The notes below the pieces were generated by a model. The model saw only the letters and a list, made by a program, of their open reading frames with translations. It made no database searches and had not been told where the DNA came from. The translations under genes were made by a program, and so were the position numbers. From NCBI GenBank assembly GCA_018657645.1, contig JABHWT010000223.1, forward strand, positions 1 to 41,155: 41,155 bases of DNA, given 5' to 3'. The DNA comes from Halieaceae bacterium. Its GTDB lineage: Bacteria > Pseudomonadota > Gammaproteobacteria > Pseudomonadales > Halieaceae. Below are positions 26,879 to 36,092 of the stretch, piece by piece. Every line of letters begins with the position of its first letter. Within the stretch, counting starts at the first letter, position 1.

Positions 26879-29288
26879 GACAGATATCGTATCTCTTAAG
26901 TGGGTCATTGGCCTAATGAACAAGCAGGCTGAAATTGCCGAAGCAGCTCTGGTTGATTACAGCAAGGAGCCTGGCAGAAAGAGAGCTTTGTTGCAGTGCA
27001 TGTGGGCGATACACCAGATTACATCCACGCTTCGCGCCTTAGGTATTAAAAAGGGTGAATTGCTCTCCGTTGAGATGGAGCGCAGCCTCAATGCTCTATA
27101 CAAGGAAAAAGTGGTGGGGGAGCGACGAAAGCTCACCATGGGGGGACTAATGCAGGCACTGAAGGTGCTGCCTGCCTATCTGGCGCATACGCAGACTGTG
27201 CGACAGGATACCGGAAGAGGGTTGGAGCCGTACGTCAACGACTTGCGCCGTTGGGTAGGAGAACGGCCAAGACCACAGGCCTTTTTCTTCCATATGGATA
27301 TTGCAGAGAATGTGGGAATTACTGCGGATGCCAAACCGGCATCAGATGATGAAATAAAAAGTCGCGCTAATGTAATGTTAGCCCTGTACCTTGAAATGGC
27401 AAAATCTGCTCTGCGCAAACGCAATGTTGGTGACAGCATGAAGACGGTTGCACGAATTGCCCGAAAAATGCAGCTACTTTTCTCTGGAACCGAGACGGAA
27501 CGATTCTGGCTGGTTCTGGTAGGTATATGCGAGGGCATTGCCGGGGGCCTGATAATACCGGATGAATGTATAGCTCAGGTATTCAAAGCAGGTGCCTTCA
27601 CGATTAAGTATGCCAGGGAAAACGGAGCGCAGATTGACCCATCGGCTGACTATAATAGCCATCTTCAGCATATGTTGTACTACATTGCATCGAGCCGTGC
27701 CCGACCCGTTCACATTGCAAACATTCGAGATGTGTTTGGAATTAATGAAAATACAGTTGAATCCTCCTCTGCCGGCCTGGTGCATATAGACGCATTGATC
27801 ACCGCGCTAAGCGGTGCTTTGGAGCAACTCAATGGCGTTGTTGACTACATTACATCAAATGACCTTACGGTAGCGGCAATAGCCGGAGGAGAGCTAGATG
27901 GGACAGCAGCTCTTGATGGTATTGAGGGCGCCCAGGATCGATTGAGTGCTGCGGGGCAAGAAGCACATGCAGAATCGCTACAAGCAGTGCATTCCAAGCT
28001 GCGCAATTTGTACAATGGCACGTACAGTAGTGACACGAACCAACGGGAGCAAGTGATCAACGGCATTGTGCGCGGTATCGTGGACGTAAAACTTGACCTG
28101 GAATACAAGCTGGAACATGGAGTTTGCAGTTCTTTCTATAGCAAAGAGTTTGAGCTTCGTGAAAGTGTCGTATCTGCTACCTTCACTCAAATGGGGTTGG
28201 TAGAGGATCATCTGCACGTGATTCTAAGGCGCAAGGCCTTGGCCAATGCGCTGGAGAAGAGACCACAAAATGCGCAAAGTCTGATGAATTTGACTCTCGC
28301 TCTTCATCGGTATCTCAATAAATCAGATCAGGGGCATAAAGAACTGCGAGCCGCCGTTAATGAAGCTGATAACGGAGAGGTGGATATTGATTGGTTTTAC
28401 GATCTAGCCAAAAAGTTTTGTGGCCAGCTACAGGATATCTCGGAGGCAGAGGCCATTGGCCTATCGACTCAGTTGCTGAGTGAGATTTCTGGCGCATTGA
28501 CTTTCGCTGGTATGGAGCGAGAGGGACTTGTTATTGAACAATGTCGGCGGTGGCTAATTGCTGCGGGTGAAGCCCAAAGCGTGCAGGAAGATGAGGCCTT
28601 TCGCTGCTTCGCAGACGCATTTGCACAAATAGAGCTACACCTGCAGCGCTCGGTGCTAGACCCTCTGGATGACACCTCCCATATGCTGGCTTTTGCCGAG
28701 CAAAGAGCCGGAGAACTAGACAACTGGATCCAGGAATACGCCAGTGGGGTCGAGGTAATTGCGCTGATGGAGCCGGAGATTCCAAGAGAGAGTCAAAACG
28801 ATGAAATCTACGCAGAATATCATGCTGTGTTTATAGAGGAGTCGGAGGAGTTGGTTGCCGACCTTACACATCTGTTTGGTATATGGACACTGGACCCGGA
28901 ACCCAATCACTACCTGCGAGATATGCGTCGACATTTCCATACATTCAAAGGTAATGGCAGGGCTGTTGGAGCTAATACTCTCGGCGAGTTGGGGTGGGCG
29001 GCGCAGGATCTGCTCGACCATATCCTCAACGGAGATCTGAAGCCGGGGGATGAGATTCAAGCCCTCATCGCTGAGGTTATAACTACCTTGCCGGCACTGG
29101 TCGCATCTTGTAAGGGGAGTCCGGAGTTCGACGTTAGTAATACTCGAGCGCTGACTGAGAGGTGCTTTCGTATGACCCGAATGGATAGCAGTGACCTGGC
29201 AGACAGCCTTCCAAAATCAGAGGGGGCAGTCAACCCAACGGTGGGAATAGCGAGTCAACTCCCGGTTGTTGAAACAGTAGGACATTGA
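26868..29288 (+). CDS. ChpA N-terminal-like protein with one HPt domain
   Basis: 806 aa. Its N-terminus (DIVSLKWVIGLMNKQ, then IHQITSTLRALG) resembles the start of Pseudomonas ChpA and the related FimL. Most of the middle is helical with no recognisable motif. The C-terminal part is an HPt domain with phospho-His691 in HTFKG. There is no kinase, CheW or receiver domain. The ATG at 26868 has AGGAGG 9 bases upstream and overlaps pilK by 11 bases. It is separated from the kinase gene by 44 bases with a fresh ribosome-binding site, so this looks like a real two-gene split of ChpA rather than an error. Confidence 0.8.
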   Translation: MAGRTDIVSLKWVIGLMNKQAEIAEAALVDYSKEPGRKRALLQCMWAIHQITSTLRALGIKKGELLSVEMERSLNALYKEKVVGERRKLTMGGLMQALKVLPAYLAHTQTVRQDTGRGLEPYVNDLRRWVGERPRPQAFFFHMDIAENVGITADAKPASDDEIKSRANVMLALYLEMAKSALRKRNVGDSMKTVARIARKMQLLFSGTETERFWLVLVGICEGIAGGLIIPDECIAQVFKAGAFTIKYARENGAQIDPSADYNSHLQHMLYYIASSRARPVHIANIRDVFGINENTVESSSAGLVHIDALITALSGALEQLNGVVDYITSNDLTVAAIAGGELDGTAALDGIEGAQDRLSAAGQEAHAESLQAVHSKLRNLYNGTYSSDTNQREQVINGIVRGIVDVKLDLEYKLEHGVCSSFYSKEFELRESVVSATFTQMGLVEDHLHVILRRKALANALEKRPQNAQSLMNLTLALHRYLNKSDQGHKELRAAVNEADNGEVDIDWFYDLAKKFCGQLQDISEAEAIGLSTQLLSEISGALTFAGMEREGLVIEQCRRWLIAAGEAQSVQEDEAFRCFADAFAQIELHLQRSVLDPLDDTSHMLAFAEQRAGELDNWIQEYASGVEVIALMEPEIPRESQNDEIYAEYHAVFIEESEELVADLTHLFGIWTLDPEPNHYLRDMRRHFHTFKGNGRAVGANTLGELGWAAQDLLDHILNGDLKPGDEIQALIAEVITTLPALVASCKGSPEFDVSNTRALTERCFRMTRMDSSDLADSLPKSEGAVNPTVGIASQLPVVETVGH

Positions 29289-29332
29289 CAGTGCACTGGA
29301 TGGCCCGCGTAACGGAACAATGGAGATAAATC

Positions 29333-32300
29333 GTGTTACTTGACGAAGAGCAAATAGCCACCCCTATTGACCGGCTCCAGGACGAACCTGCTGAAGGGTA
29401 TGACGAATCGCTAATGTGGCTGCTTGAAAAAGATCTATCCGATCCTGCGGAGACACTGTTTACATTAGTGGAAGAGGATTTTAGCGAGCCCTTGTTGACC
29501 GAATCTGAGACAGAAGTTGCCGGGCGACCGATGGTGGGAGAGGCTAGAGAAGGGGGTGATATCTCGGACTTCTTGGAGGAGGAGATTGTCATGACTTCTG
29601 TGGGGGCTAGTTGCGACATCTATAGAGAGCCCAGTGTTGAAAGCGGGTCGATCGAAACTCAGACAAGTACCGAGCAGCCTTTACCTTTGCCCATATATCA
29701 CGCTGAAAACCGAAGGGTAGGCACACGATGCGAGGATGCGGCCGTGGTGGATGGTATGGACATACTGGGACCGATTGAGGATGACGAGACAGGCCAGTGT
29801 ATAGCCATCCAGAACAACAGACGCGAGGCTTACACATCGCCTCGTAAGCCGAAGGAGCTTGCCAGCACACCAGAGTCGCAACCTGAAGTAGATATTCATC
29901 CGCTAATTCCCGTCGGTTCCATCGATACCGATGACGTGTCGGACGCAGGCGAATCCAGGGCGACAAGTGGTGATATATGTGACTATATTGCCCGCACCCG
30001 GTTGCCGGTTGATGAAGCGGAATTTGATGAATATCTGTTGCATGGACAGTATCTTAACAATCAGAAATTCGAAGTTGATGACCTTCTTGTTCAAGTAACT
30101 GAAGGCATAGCTTCTGTAGATCCCAGCACCGATATTGCTATCGACTATCACCCCGACTTTTGTGCACCAGATGAATTTGAAGAGCGCTTTGTCGGTGATA
30201 TCACCGCAGTAATTGGCATGGCAATGGAGGAGATTACAGATTCTATTGAAGCGCAGCGAGCGCTTCAGGCTCAGGATGTCGGGACAATCTATGCTGAGTT
30301 TATGCTGGGCTTTGATGCCGAATCGACCAGTCAGTGTACGGCCGAGGGTTATGCTCCATTGGCAGAGGTATGTTTACAGCAGCCAAGGGCATTACTCTGC
30401 TTGCAGCAGGAGCAGCTCGATGCCATTTATATTCGATTGTCACACGCCGAGCTAGCCGGAAACTGGAACCATTTCCTGATCAACGACCACGCCACGCGCT
30501 CAAGTGAAGAAGACGCTGAGGGAGCTGATGTGGAGGGAACCGATATCCTTCCCTTAGAAGCTGAGAAGTCTGAGGAAGAAGTAGGATTTGATGAGGATAT
30601 TTTTTCGATAGATCTTTCAGACGAACTGACGGCCTCCTCAGAATCAGATTATGCCGATCTCGATGAATTACTAGAGAGCCTTGCCGGGCGCGAAGAGGAT
30701 TGTGGAGATATCTGTGGAGTGGCGGTAGATGAATTCCAGGAAGAAGTCACGGTGCCGTCCCAGAAGGATGACTCAGAGCCTACCCGTGGCCATATGAGTC
30801 GATCCAACCCGACTGATATGTCCTGGTGCATACCCGCTGACATTGCATTCAACCATACAAGTCGCAGCGGTGCCGAAATTTTTGCAGATTTTCTCGATTC
30901 GTTTATAGAGGAAGGGGCCTGTGAGCTTGAAAAACTTGAAGATGCAATAGGTGAATGGGAGGACGATGCGGCCCTGGAGACGGCATATGCAAACATTCCG
31001 CGCATTCTGCATAACTTGAAGGGAATTGCGAAAGGTGTGGGTCTACAGTGCTATGGCACTCTGATTCATAACTTTGAAACTTTACTAGATGCGATGATGC
31101 GCCCGCAGGCCGGGGAGGAAGAAGTCTATTTTCAGATTGTCAATGTCTGGCTTGATGCCGCGGTGCGAGGGTTTGAACACATTCAGGACAATCGAACGGA
31201 TGTTGAAAGCGAGTTTCCTAAAATTGGTGTAGCACCGCAGGCCGCTGCCGATAGTGGAATTGCTCGGATATCTGACACCGAAAGCACCGGGTCGGAAAAA
31301 CAGGCAGAGCGGGAGTCGACCACTGCTCCGGAGGTATCCAAGCAAAAGGCAGTGAATAAACAGGCTACGAGCCGCAGGCAAGCAGATATGCGGTTGGCGG
31401 ATGAAGGGGCCAAAGCGCTGGCGGCCCCGCAGTCAATTCGAATGACATCGGATGCAATTGGGCACCTCATGAATCTGACTAATGAGGTCCAGCAGCTCGG
31501 GGTGCGCTCATCGCAAAGTACGGTTAAAAGTAAGCGAGCCGCAACGGAGCTGCAGGCGCGACTGAAGTCGTTTCGCACACATATCGCGAGTATCGCCGAT
31601 AAGGCTCTTCGCAATGTCACTGCAAGAGGCAGCGTTTCGACCTCCGCGATGGATGCTCTGGAGATGGATCAGTACTCGGAATTGCAGGAGGCTGCAAACA
31701 TTTTGCGCGAAGGAGTTGAGGACCTTGATGATCTAATTTGTCTCTCTAGTCGCCAGAGCGCTGCATCCGAGGCACTGCTGAAACAACAGGCTTCAGTTAT
31801 TTCATCTCTGAGTGCCTCTATTCAGGCGGCGCGAGTTGTGCCTGTGTCACGGCTTATGCCCAGCCTCAGGCGGATTGTTCGGACGGTGGGGGCAGATCTT
31901 GGCAAAGAAGTGGCCTTTAGGGTACACAATCAAATGGGTGCGCTTGATCGGGATAACTACACGCGCTGCCAGACGATTCTGGAACACATGGTTCGCAATG
32001 CGCTTGATCACGGTATTGAATTACCCGAGGAGCGAGTGGCGGCTACTAAAAGTGCCATTGGGCGCATTTCTGTCGATGTCCGTAAAGAGGGTGCAGATTA
32101 TATTATTACTCTGGAGGATGACGGCAGGGGCATAGATCCTGATACTCTTCGCGAAACTGCTTTTCAGAAGGGACTGGATATTGAAATCGATGCACTAAGC
32201 GATGATGAGGCCAGGCGGCTGATTTTCCACAGGGGGTTGACGACGGCAAATACATTGAGCGAGATCTCCGGTCGTGGAGTAGGTATGGAGATCGTGCTTA

Positions 32301-33238
32301 ACGAGCTTCAGCAAATGGGAGGAGATATTGAAATCGAGTCGGAGCTGGGACAAGGAACTACCTTCCGTATTCGTATACCTTCAAATGTAACTGTGAACGG
32401 CGCTCTGCTGGTCACAGCCGGAGCCATATCCTATGCCATCCCATTGGACGGACTGATTGCTGTTGAACACGTAGCTGCCGATACATTTTTCGATGCGGTA
32501 GCTGGTAACCACAAGATAGATTTGTTTGGTATGCAATGTGATCCCACCTACCTGGCTACCCTTTGCCATGGCAGGAGTTTGCCGGAACGCAGTGCCTGGG
32601 GCACAACCGTTCCCGTCATGATTGCGGGCTCCGAAGATCGCTATATGGCTGTTGCGATCGATGACGTAAAGCAGGCCCTGGAGCTGGTTATTCGATCTCT
32701 GGGAATGCAATTTTCTACAGTACCCGGTGTAGCGGGCGGAGCTACTACCGCAGAGGGAGAGGCGATCGTCGCACTGGATGTTAATGCCTTGGTTGGCGCG
32801 GTTACTTCGCACGACCTGTCTATTGCCGCATCCGATCGGGGTTTGACAGATAGAATGCTGGTGTTGGTAGTTGATGACTCCAGAACTCAGAGAATGGTGG
32901 CTACCAGCCAGTTTGACACGTTGGGAGTTCAGACGATTACCGCGGAAAATGGAATGGTCGCAATGGACCTGCTAAATAGTGGCCACAAGCTGCCGGATGT
33001 TATATTGCTGGATGTAGAGATGCCAGTTAAGGACGGCATACAAACCCTTCGAGAAATCCGAAAGTCCCGACGCTATAGCGATATTCCCGTCATTATGGTG
33101 ACCTCGCGTACGGGAGCCAAACATCGGGCCCTGGCAAAGAAAGCTGGATGTAATGGATACATGGGCAAGCCTTTCAACTTTCCTGTACTGGTAGAAGAAA
33201 TTGTCCAACTTACAGGGCGCGACCTGCAGTTGTCTTAA
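29333..33238 (+). CDS. chpA: ChpA-like hybrid histidine kinase with receiver domain
   Basis: CheA-type kinase, 1301 aa. The first 500 or so residues are very acidic and unassigned. An HPt domain follows with His560 in HNLKG, then a dimerisation helix region, the HATPase with N-box EHMVRNALDHG (884-894), G1 DDGRGID (929-935) and G2 GRGVGME (from 980), a CheW-like domain, and a receiver with Asp1227 in LLDVEMP and Lys1279 in MGKPF. The GTG start at 29333 has TGGAGA 6 bases upstream; a stop codon closes the same frame two codons earlier. Compared with Pseudomonas ChpA (about 2470 aa) it has one HPt instead of many. Confidence 0.88.
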   Translation: MLLDEEQIATPIDRLQDEPAEGYDESLMWLLEKDLSDPAETLFTLVEEDFSEPLLTESETEVAGRPMVGEAREGGDISDFLEEEIVMTSVGASCDIYREPSVESGSIETQTSTEQPLPLPIYHAENRRVGTRCEDAAVVDGMDILGPIEDDETGQCIAIQNNRREAYTSPRKPKELASTPESQPEVDIHPLIPVGSIDTDDVSDAGESRATSGDICDYIARTRLPVDEAEFDEYLLHGQYLNNQKFEVDDLLVQVTEGIASVDPSTDIAIDYHPDFCAPDEFEERFVGDITAVIGMAMEEITDSIEAQRALQAQDVGTIYAEFMLGFDAESTSQCTAEGYAPLAEVCLQQPRALLCLQQEQLDAIYIRLSHAELAGNWNHFLINDHATRSSEEDAEGADVEGTDILPLEAEKSEEEVGFDEDIFSIDLSDELTASSESDYADLDELLESLAGREEDCGDICGVAVDEFQEEVTVPSQKDDSEPTRGHMSRSNPTDMSWCIPADIAFNHTSRSGAEIFADFLDSFIEEGACELEKLEDAIGEWEDDAALETAYANIPRILHNLKGIAKGVGLQCYGTLIHNFETLLDAMMRPQAGEEEVYFQIVNVWLDAAVRGFEHIQDNRTDVESEFPKIGVAPQAAADSGIARISDTESTGSEKQAERESTTAPEVSKQKAVNKQATSRRQADMRLADEGAKALAAPQSIRMTSDAIGHLMNLTNEVQQLGVRSSQSTVKSKRAATELQARLKSFRTHIASIADKALRNVTARGSVSTSAMDALEMDQYSELQEAANILREGVEDLDDLICLSSRQSAASEALLKQQASVISSLSASIQAARVVPVSRLMPSLRRIVRTVGADLGKEVAFRVHNQMGALDRDNYTRCQTILEHMVRNALDHGIELPEERVAATKSAIGRISVDVRKEGADYIITLEDDGRGIDPDTLRETAFQKGLDIEIDALSDDEARRLIFHRGLTTANTLSEISGRGVGMEIVLNELQQMGGDIEIESELGQGTTFRIRIPSNVTVNGALLVTAGAISYAIPLDGLIAVEHVAADTFFDAVAGNHKIDLFGMQCDPTYLATLCHGRSLPERSAWGTTVPVMIAGSEDRYMAVAIDDVKQALELVIRSLGMQFSTVPGVAGGATTAEGEAIVALDVNALVGAVTSHDLSIAASDRGLTDRMLVLVVDDSRTQRMVATSQFDTLGVQTITAENGMVAMDLLNSGHKLPDVILLDVEMPVKDGIQTLREIRKSRRYSDIPVIMVTSRTGAKHRALAKKAGCNGYMGKPFNFPVLVEEIVQLTGRDLQLS

Positions 33239-33247
33239 GGAAGTCAA

Positions 33248-33694
33248 ATGATTGAAAATTCTCCCCATCAGGTTGTTCTTCTCCCTTGCGCCTCCACAGA
33301 AACATGGGCAATTCCTCAGCGCTGTCTGGCTGAGATCGTGACGCAGCAAGCTATTCAGGAACAGCCGCCTGGTCAGATTTCCTGGCGCGGACGAGAGGTT
33401 CCTGTGCTCGCTCTGGATGATGACAGCCAGCAACCCTGGAGAGAACCTCGTGGTGGCACCGGTCTAATCGCGATAATACTCGGGCTGGCGGGCGAAGGCT
33501 GTGATTATTGGGGTGTTGCTCTGCGGGGAGCCGGTCTCGGAATGGCCGAATTTGACGTAGAAGACATAGAGGACGTGCCAGAGGAGGTTACGGAGCACTC
33601 CACGAGTGCTTTTCGATTACGTGGGGAAGTATATCAAGTCCCGGATCTGATTAAACTACAGAGGCATATGGCGGCCGACTACCCACCAGCCTGA
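33248..33694 (+). CDS. chpC: ChpC-like CheW-domain protein
   Basis: Short CheW-like protein, 148 aa, that starts MIENSPHQVVLLPCAS and has a CheW-like core (WAIPQRCLAEIV, then the Gly-rich GGTGLIAIILGLAG). ChpC is a second adaptor in Pil-Chp systems. AAGGAAG lies just upstream of the ATG and the gene is 9 bases after the kinase. The family call relies on position as much as on sequence. Confidence 0.75.
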   Translation: MIENSPHQVVLLPCASTETWAIPQRCLAEIVTQQAIQEQPPGQISWRGREVPVLALDDDSQQPWREPRGGTGLIAIILGLAGEGCDYWGVALRGAGLGMAEFDVEDIEDVPEEVTEHSTSAFRLRGEVYQVPDLIKLQRHMAADYPPA

Positions 33695-33731
33695 TGCATG
33701 ACAACGAAAAGTACAGGAATAAGGAGAACCA

Positions 33732-34136
33732 GTGAACCAGATGCAGCTAGATGCAATTGTGCGGAGTATAGAGTGTTCCTTTGGGGAGGAAATGCCCTTT
33801 GCCGAGCGGCCCTTGACCGAAGTAGAGACAGAATCCCTTAATCGTGTGTTCGCGGATAGCGGCTATCAGAGATACTTACAGGATCAGACGAACCGGCAGA
33901 TAATTCGTGATTACTTAACAAATGCAATTATGTTGGGATTTATTACAACTGAACGGCTGGCAGTTTGCTCACGTTGGGCCGAATCTATGGACGGTCGGGC
34001 GGCACTGTCACTTCACATGTTGATGACTTCTATTGAGAATGCCAATGATATTGCTCTTGAATCGAGTACTCAGAATTTGACACCACTTCGACCCAGGCCG
34101 GGATCCCCTCCCCATATGGTTGTTGTTAAGAGCTAA
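33732..34136 (+). CDS. Small unrecognised protein at the end of the chp cluster
   Basis: 134 aa, soluble, no signal peptide or membrane helix. Mostly helical: NRQIIRDYLTNAIMLGFITTERLAVC is the most structured-looking part, followed by a Pro-rich tail. The GTG start at 33732 has AAGGAG 5 bases upstream, the best site nearby. It lies 37 bases after chpC on the same strand, so it is probably co-transcribed and may belong to the chemosensory system. I do not recognise its family. Confidence 0.65.
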   Translation: MNQMQLDAIVRSIECSFGEEMPFAERPLTEVETESLNRVFADSGYQRYLQDQTNRQIIRDYLTNAIMLGFITTERLAVCSRWAESMDGRAALSLHMLMTSIENANDIALESSTQNLTPLRPRPGSPPHMVVVKS

Positions 34137-34433
34137 GTTACCACCCCCTGATTCATACCACTGCTTTAATAAGAGATGACTTAAGGACATATAAAAAAAG
34201 GCAGTAATTTGCAGCACCTGATCCTCATTCTGAGGGTAAATACAAAATTTTGGCACGAACTGGGCCCTTTTGAAAACATGGCAAATAAAAAGGCGCTCCC
34301 GCCATTGTCTTGCAAGATGTAGCGGCATATAAAGATTACTTACAGAGTGAAAGTTGCGATATTCGGCATGATTAACCCGAACTCCAGACCTTACTCGCTG
34401 GAGTAATTACTCGCAGAGATTAGAGGAACACTT
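34137..34433. other. 297-base gap after the chp cluster
   Basis: No gene seen. It holds small inverted repeats: CCTCA/TGAGG at 34223-34235 without a T-run, and a perfect 7-bp pair ACTCCAG/CTGGAGT at 34381-34404 just before the next gene. The latter lies about 30 bases before the start codon and could be an operator or leader hairpin. Confidence 0.4.
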
Positions 34434-34781
34434 ATGTTGACATTAACGCCCACTGCCATGTTCGACAACAATCCATCCAACCCACTGGAAGTCTTTGCCG
34501 TGATTGAGGGGAAAAAGGTCTTCCTGCCGCCGGAGGCAAATTATGTAATGCAGGATCGGAGGGGGCTGTGGTTTTTTTGCACACGCAAGCCCCGCCCTAC
34601 CGAAGGCGACTGGACACCAAACAAAACCAGCATTTCCTGCCGTGCAGAACAGGGCTACGTGCGCGCACTGAAAACTGACAGGCGCCGACCCTGGTTAGAG
34701 ACTTGCCAGAGAACCGTCCGAGTACTGTCCCAAAGTGGAGCAGGCCGCCGACCCGCCGAAGACGGGGCTCTCAAGCACTAG
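34434..34781 (+). CDS. Unrecognised small basic protein
   Basis: 115 aa, basic, with no membrane segment or signal peptide. It contains two Cys residues in the core and an Arg-rich C-terminal tail. The ATG at 34434 has AGAGGAA 5-6 bases upstream, which supports translation. It stands alone between gaps and runs convergent to the next gene, with only 40 bases between them. No homology is recognised; a real but uncharacterised gene is likely, a chance frame possible. Confidence 0.5.
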   Translation: MLTLTPTAMFDNNPSNPLEVFAVIEGKKVFLPPEANYVMQDRRGLWFFCTRKPRPTEGDWTPNKTSISCRAEQGYVRALKTDRRRPWLETCQRTVRVLSQSGAGRRPAEDGALKH

Positions 34782-34821
34782 TGTACCGATAAGGGCAGTG
34801 GGGGTCGGATCTTTCAGCAGT

Positions 34822-35343
34822 TTAATGAAATACTCGATGATCGAGCCTGGCCGCGTGGCACCATGACGCTAGAGAGGGCGCACGAGAGGCCAAGATAGTG
34901 ACCAGGTCAGTTTCCAATTTCCTGTAGGCAGCCTGCCAAACACCGATGTGAACTACCACTGCGCATCGCTGGCGCATTGGCATTGCACTGGGCAAATCAA
35001 AGGGATCGAAGCTGTGGTTTTTGAAGCCGCAACTGAGAACCATAGAAATAACCTCATCATTCCGACTATCGTGTAATTCACCCTCAAACCGCCGCAGAGG
35101 CATTAGTAACCTGTCTCGTGCCGGAAAACTGGGGTCGGCAATGATGTTATGAATCCAAATCGGGAGTTGAGCCTTTAACAGTGCATCGCGAGTCTGTTCA
35201 GACAAATTGTCGATAGAGACATCCTCTTCTCTGGGGGCAACACGACGCATTGCCAGGTCATTGCGGGAATAAAAACCATACTCGTGAAACGCTGCTATTC
35301 TGGCACCGACCAGAGCGATATGAGTCAGTTGAAAGTCGAGCAT
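34822..35343 (-). CDS. Unrecognised protein, minus strand
   Basis: 173 aa. No known motif seen, and no signal peptide or membrane segment. The ATG at 35343 has GGAG only one base upstream, so the initiation signal is poor; codon content and composition still look coding (RRFEGELHDSRNDE, then MPMRQRCAVVVHIGVW). It lies between two gaps in the position where Pseudomonas has a few small genes before gmhB. Function unknown. Confidence 0.5.
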   Translation of the reverse strand: MLDFQLTHIALVGARIAAFHEYGFYSRNDLAMRRVAPREEDVSIDNLSEQTRDALLKAQLPIWIHNIIADPSFPARDRLLMPLRRFEGELHDSRNDEVISMVLSCGFKNHSFDPFDLPSAMPMRQRCAVVVHIGVWQAAYRKLETDLVTILASRAPSLASWCHAARLDHRVFH

Positions 35344-35510
35344 TCTCCAGATCCAGATTGTTCATTATGAAGTAGATTCAATCACAGAATAATGAGCAGG
35401 CACCAGCAAAAAGGTGCGAAAAGATCAGATTCAGATACTACGTTCAGGATCCATGGCGTTTAATCGAGATTGCTTGGGCTACTTTGCTCGTCGGCTTCTA
35501 TTTTCCCATT
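35344..35510. other. Gap between the unrecognised gene and gmhB
   Basis: 167 bases, no gene. One hairpin, GCACC/GGTGC at 35400-35417, has no T-run, so it is not a clear terminator for gmhB. Nothing else is recognised. Confidence 0.4.
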
Positions 35511-36083
35511 TTACAGGAAGCGAGATCCGGCCATAACAATAGCGTCGGCTGCCTCGGCCAGATTGTTGTAAACGAGGATTTGGTCAGCGTTAATGAGTTC
35601 GGTCGGATTAGCTTGCAGGCCCTGTAGGGTGCTGATCCCATTACCTGTTTTTACCAGGACGGGTTTGCAGCCGTAGGTCTGTGCAGCCTGAAGATCTTTT
35701 AGACTATCCCCGATAAAGAAAGCGTCGGTAGCCGACTCTCCAAGCTCCTGTTCAATCGCCGAAAGCAAACCGGTACCCGGCTTGCGACATTCACAGCCTT
35801 CGTCGGGATGATGTGGACAGTAAAAAACGCCCGCGATGTGGCCGCCCTGCTCCTCTACTAAGCGCACCATTGTGCTGTGAATAGCCTCCAGATCATCGAT
35901 GGTGAAATACCCGCGACTGAGGCCGGACTGATTGGTAGCGATAGCAATGGTGAACCCCACCTGCGACAGTGCAGCAATGGCCTCAATACTTCCGGGAATT
36001 GGAATCCAATCCTCAAGCGAGCGGATATAGCTCGCTGAATCCTGGTTTATCACGCCGTCCCTGTCAAGAATCAGTAAGGCCAT
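35511..36083 (-). CDS. gmhB: D-glycero-beta-D-manno-heptose-1,7-bisphosphate 7-phosphatase
   Basis: GmhB removes the 7-phosphate during ADP-heptose synthesis for lipopolysaccharide inner core. The 190-aa HAD-superfamily protein has the catalytic DRDGVINQDS near the N-terminus, TNQSGLSRG, the zinc-binding CPHHPDEGCECRKPG and the late GDSLKDLQAA. It lies 9 bases downstream of glyS, as in Pseudomonas. Its substrate anomer is inferred from the family. Confidence 0.93.
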   Translation of the reverse strand: MALLILDRDGVINQDSASYIRSLEDWIPIPGSIEAIAALSQVGFTIAIATNQSGLSRGYFTIDDLEAIHSTMVRLVEEQGGHIAGVFYCPHHPDEGCECRKPGTGLLSAIEQELGESATDAFFIGDSLKDLQAAQTYGCKPVLVKTGNGISTLQGLQANPTELINADQILVYNNLAEAADAIVMAGSRFL

Positions 36084-36092
36084 GGCACCGCG

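Noticed and set aside
29288-29333. Frameshift or pseudogene in chpA
   Set aside because: The second gene has its own ribosome-binding site and GTG start, and its frame is closed by a stop at 29327-29329, so a simple frameshift does not join the two.
34822-35343. PilZ-domain call for the 173-aa minus-strand protein
   Set aside because: The RxxxR and DxSxxG motifs of PilZ are not present.
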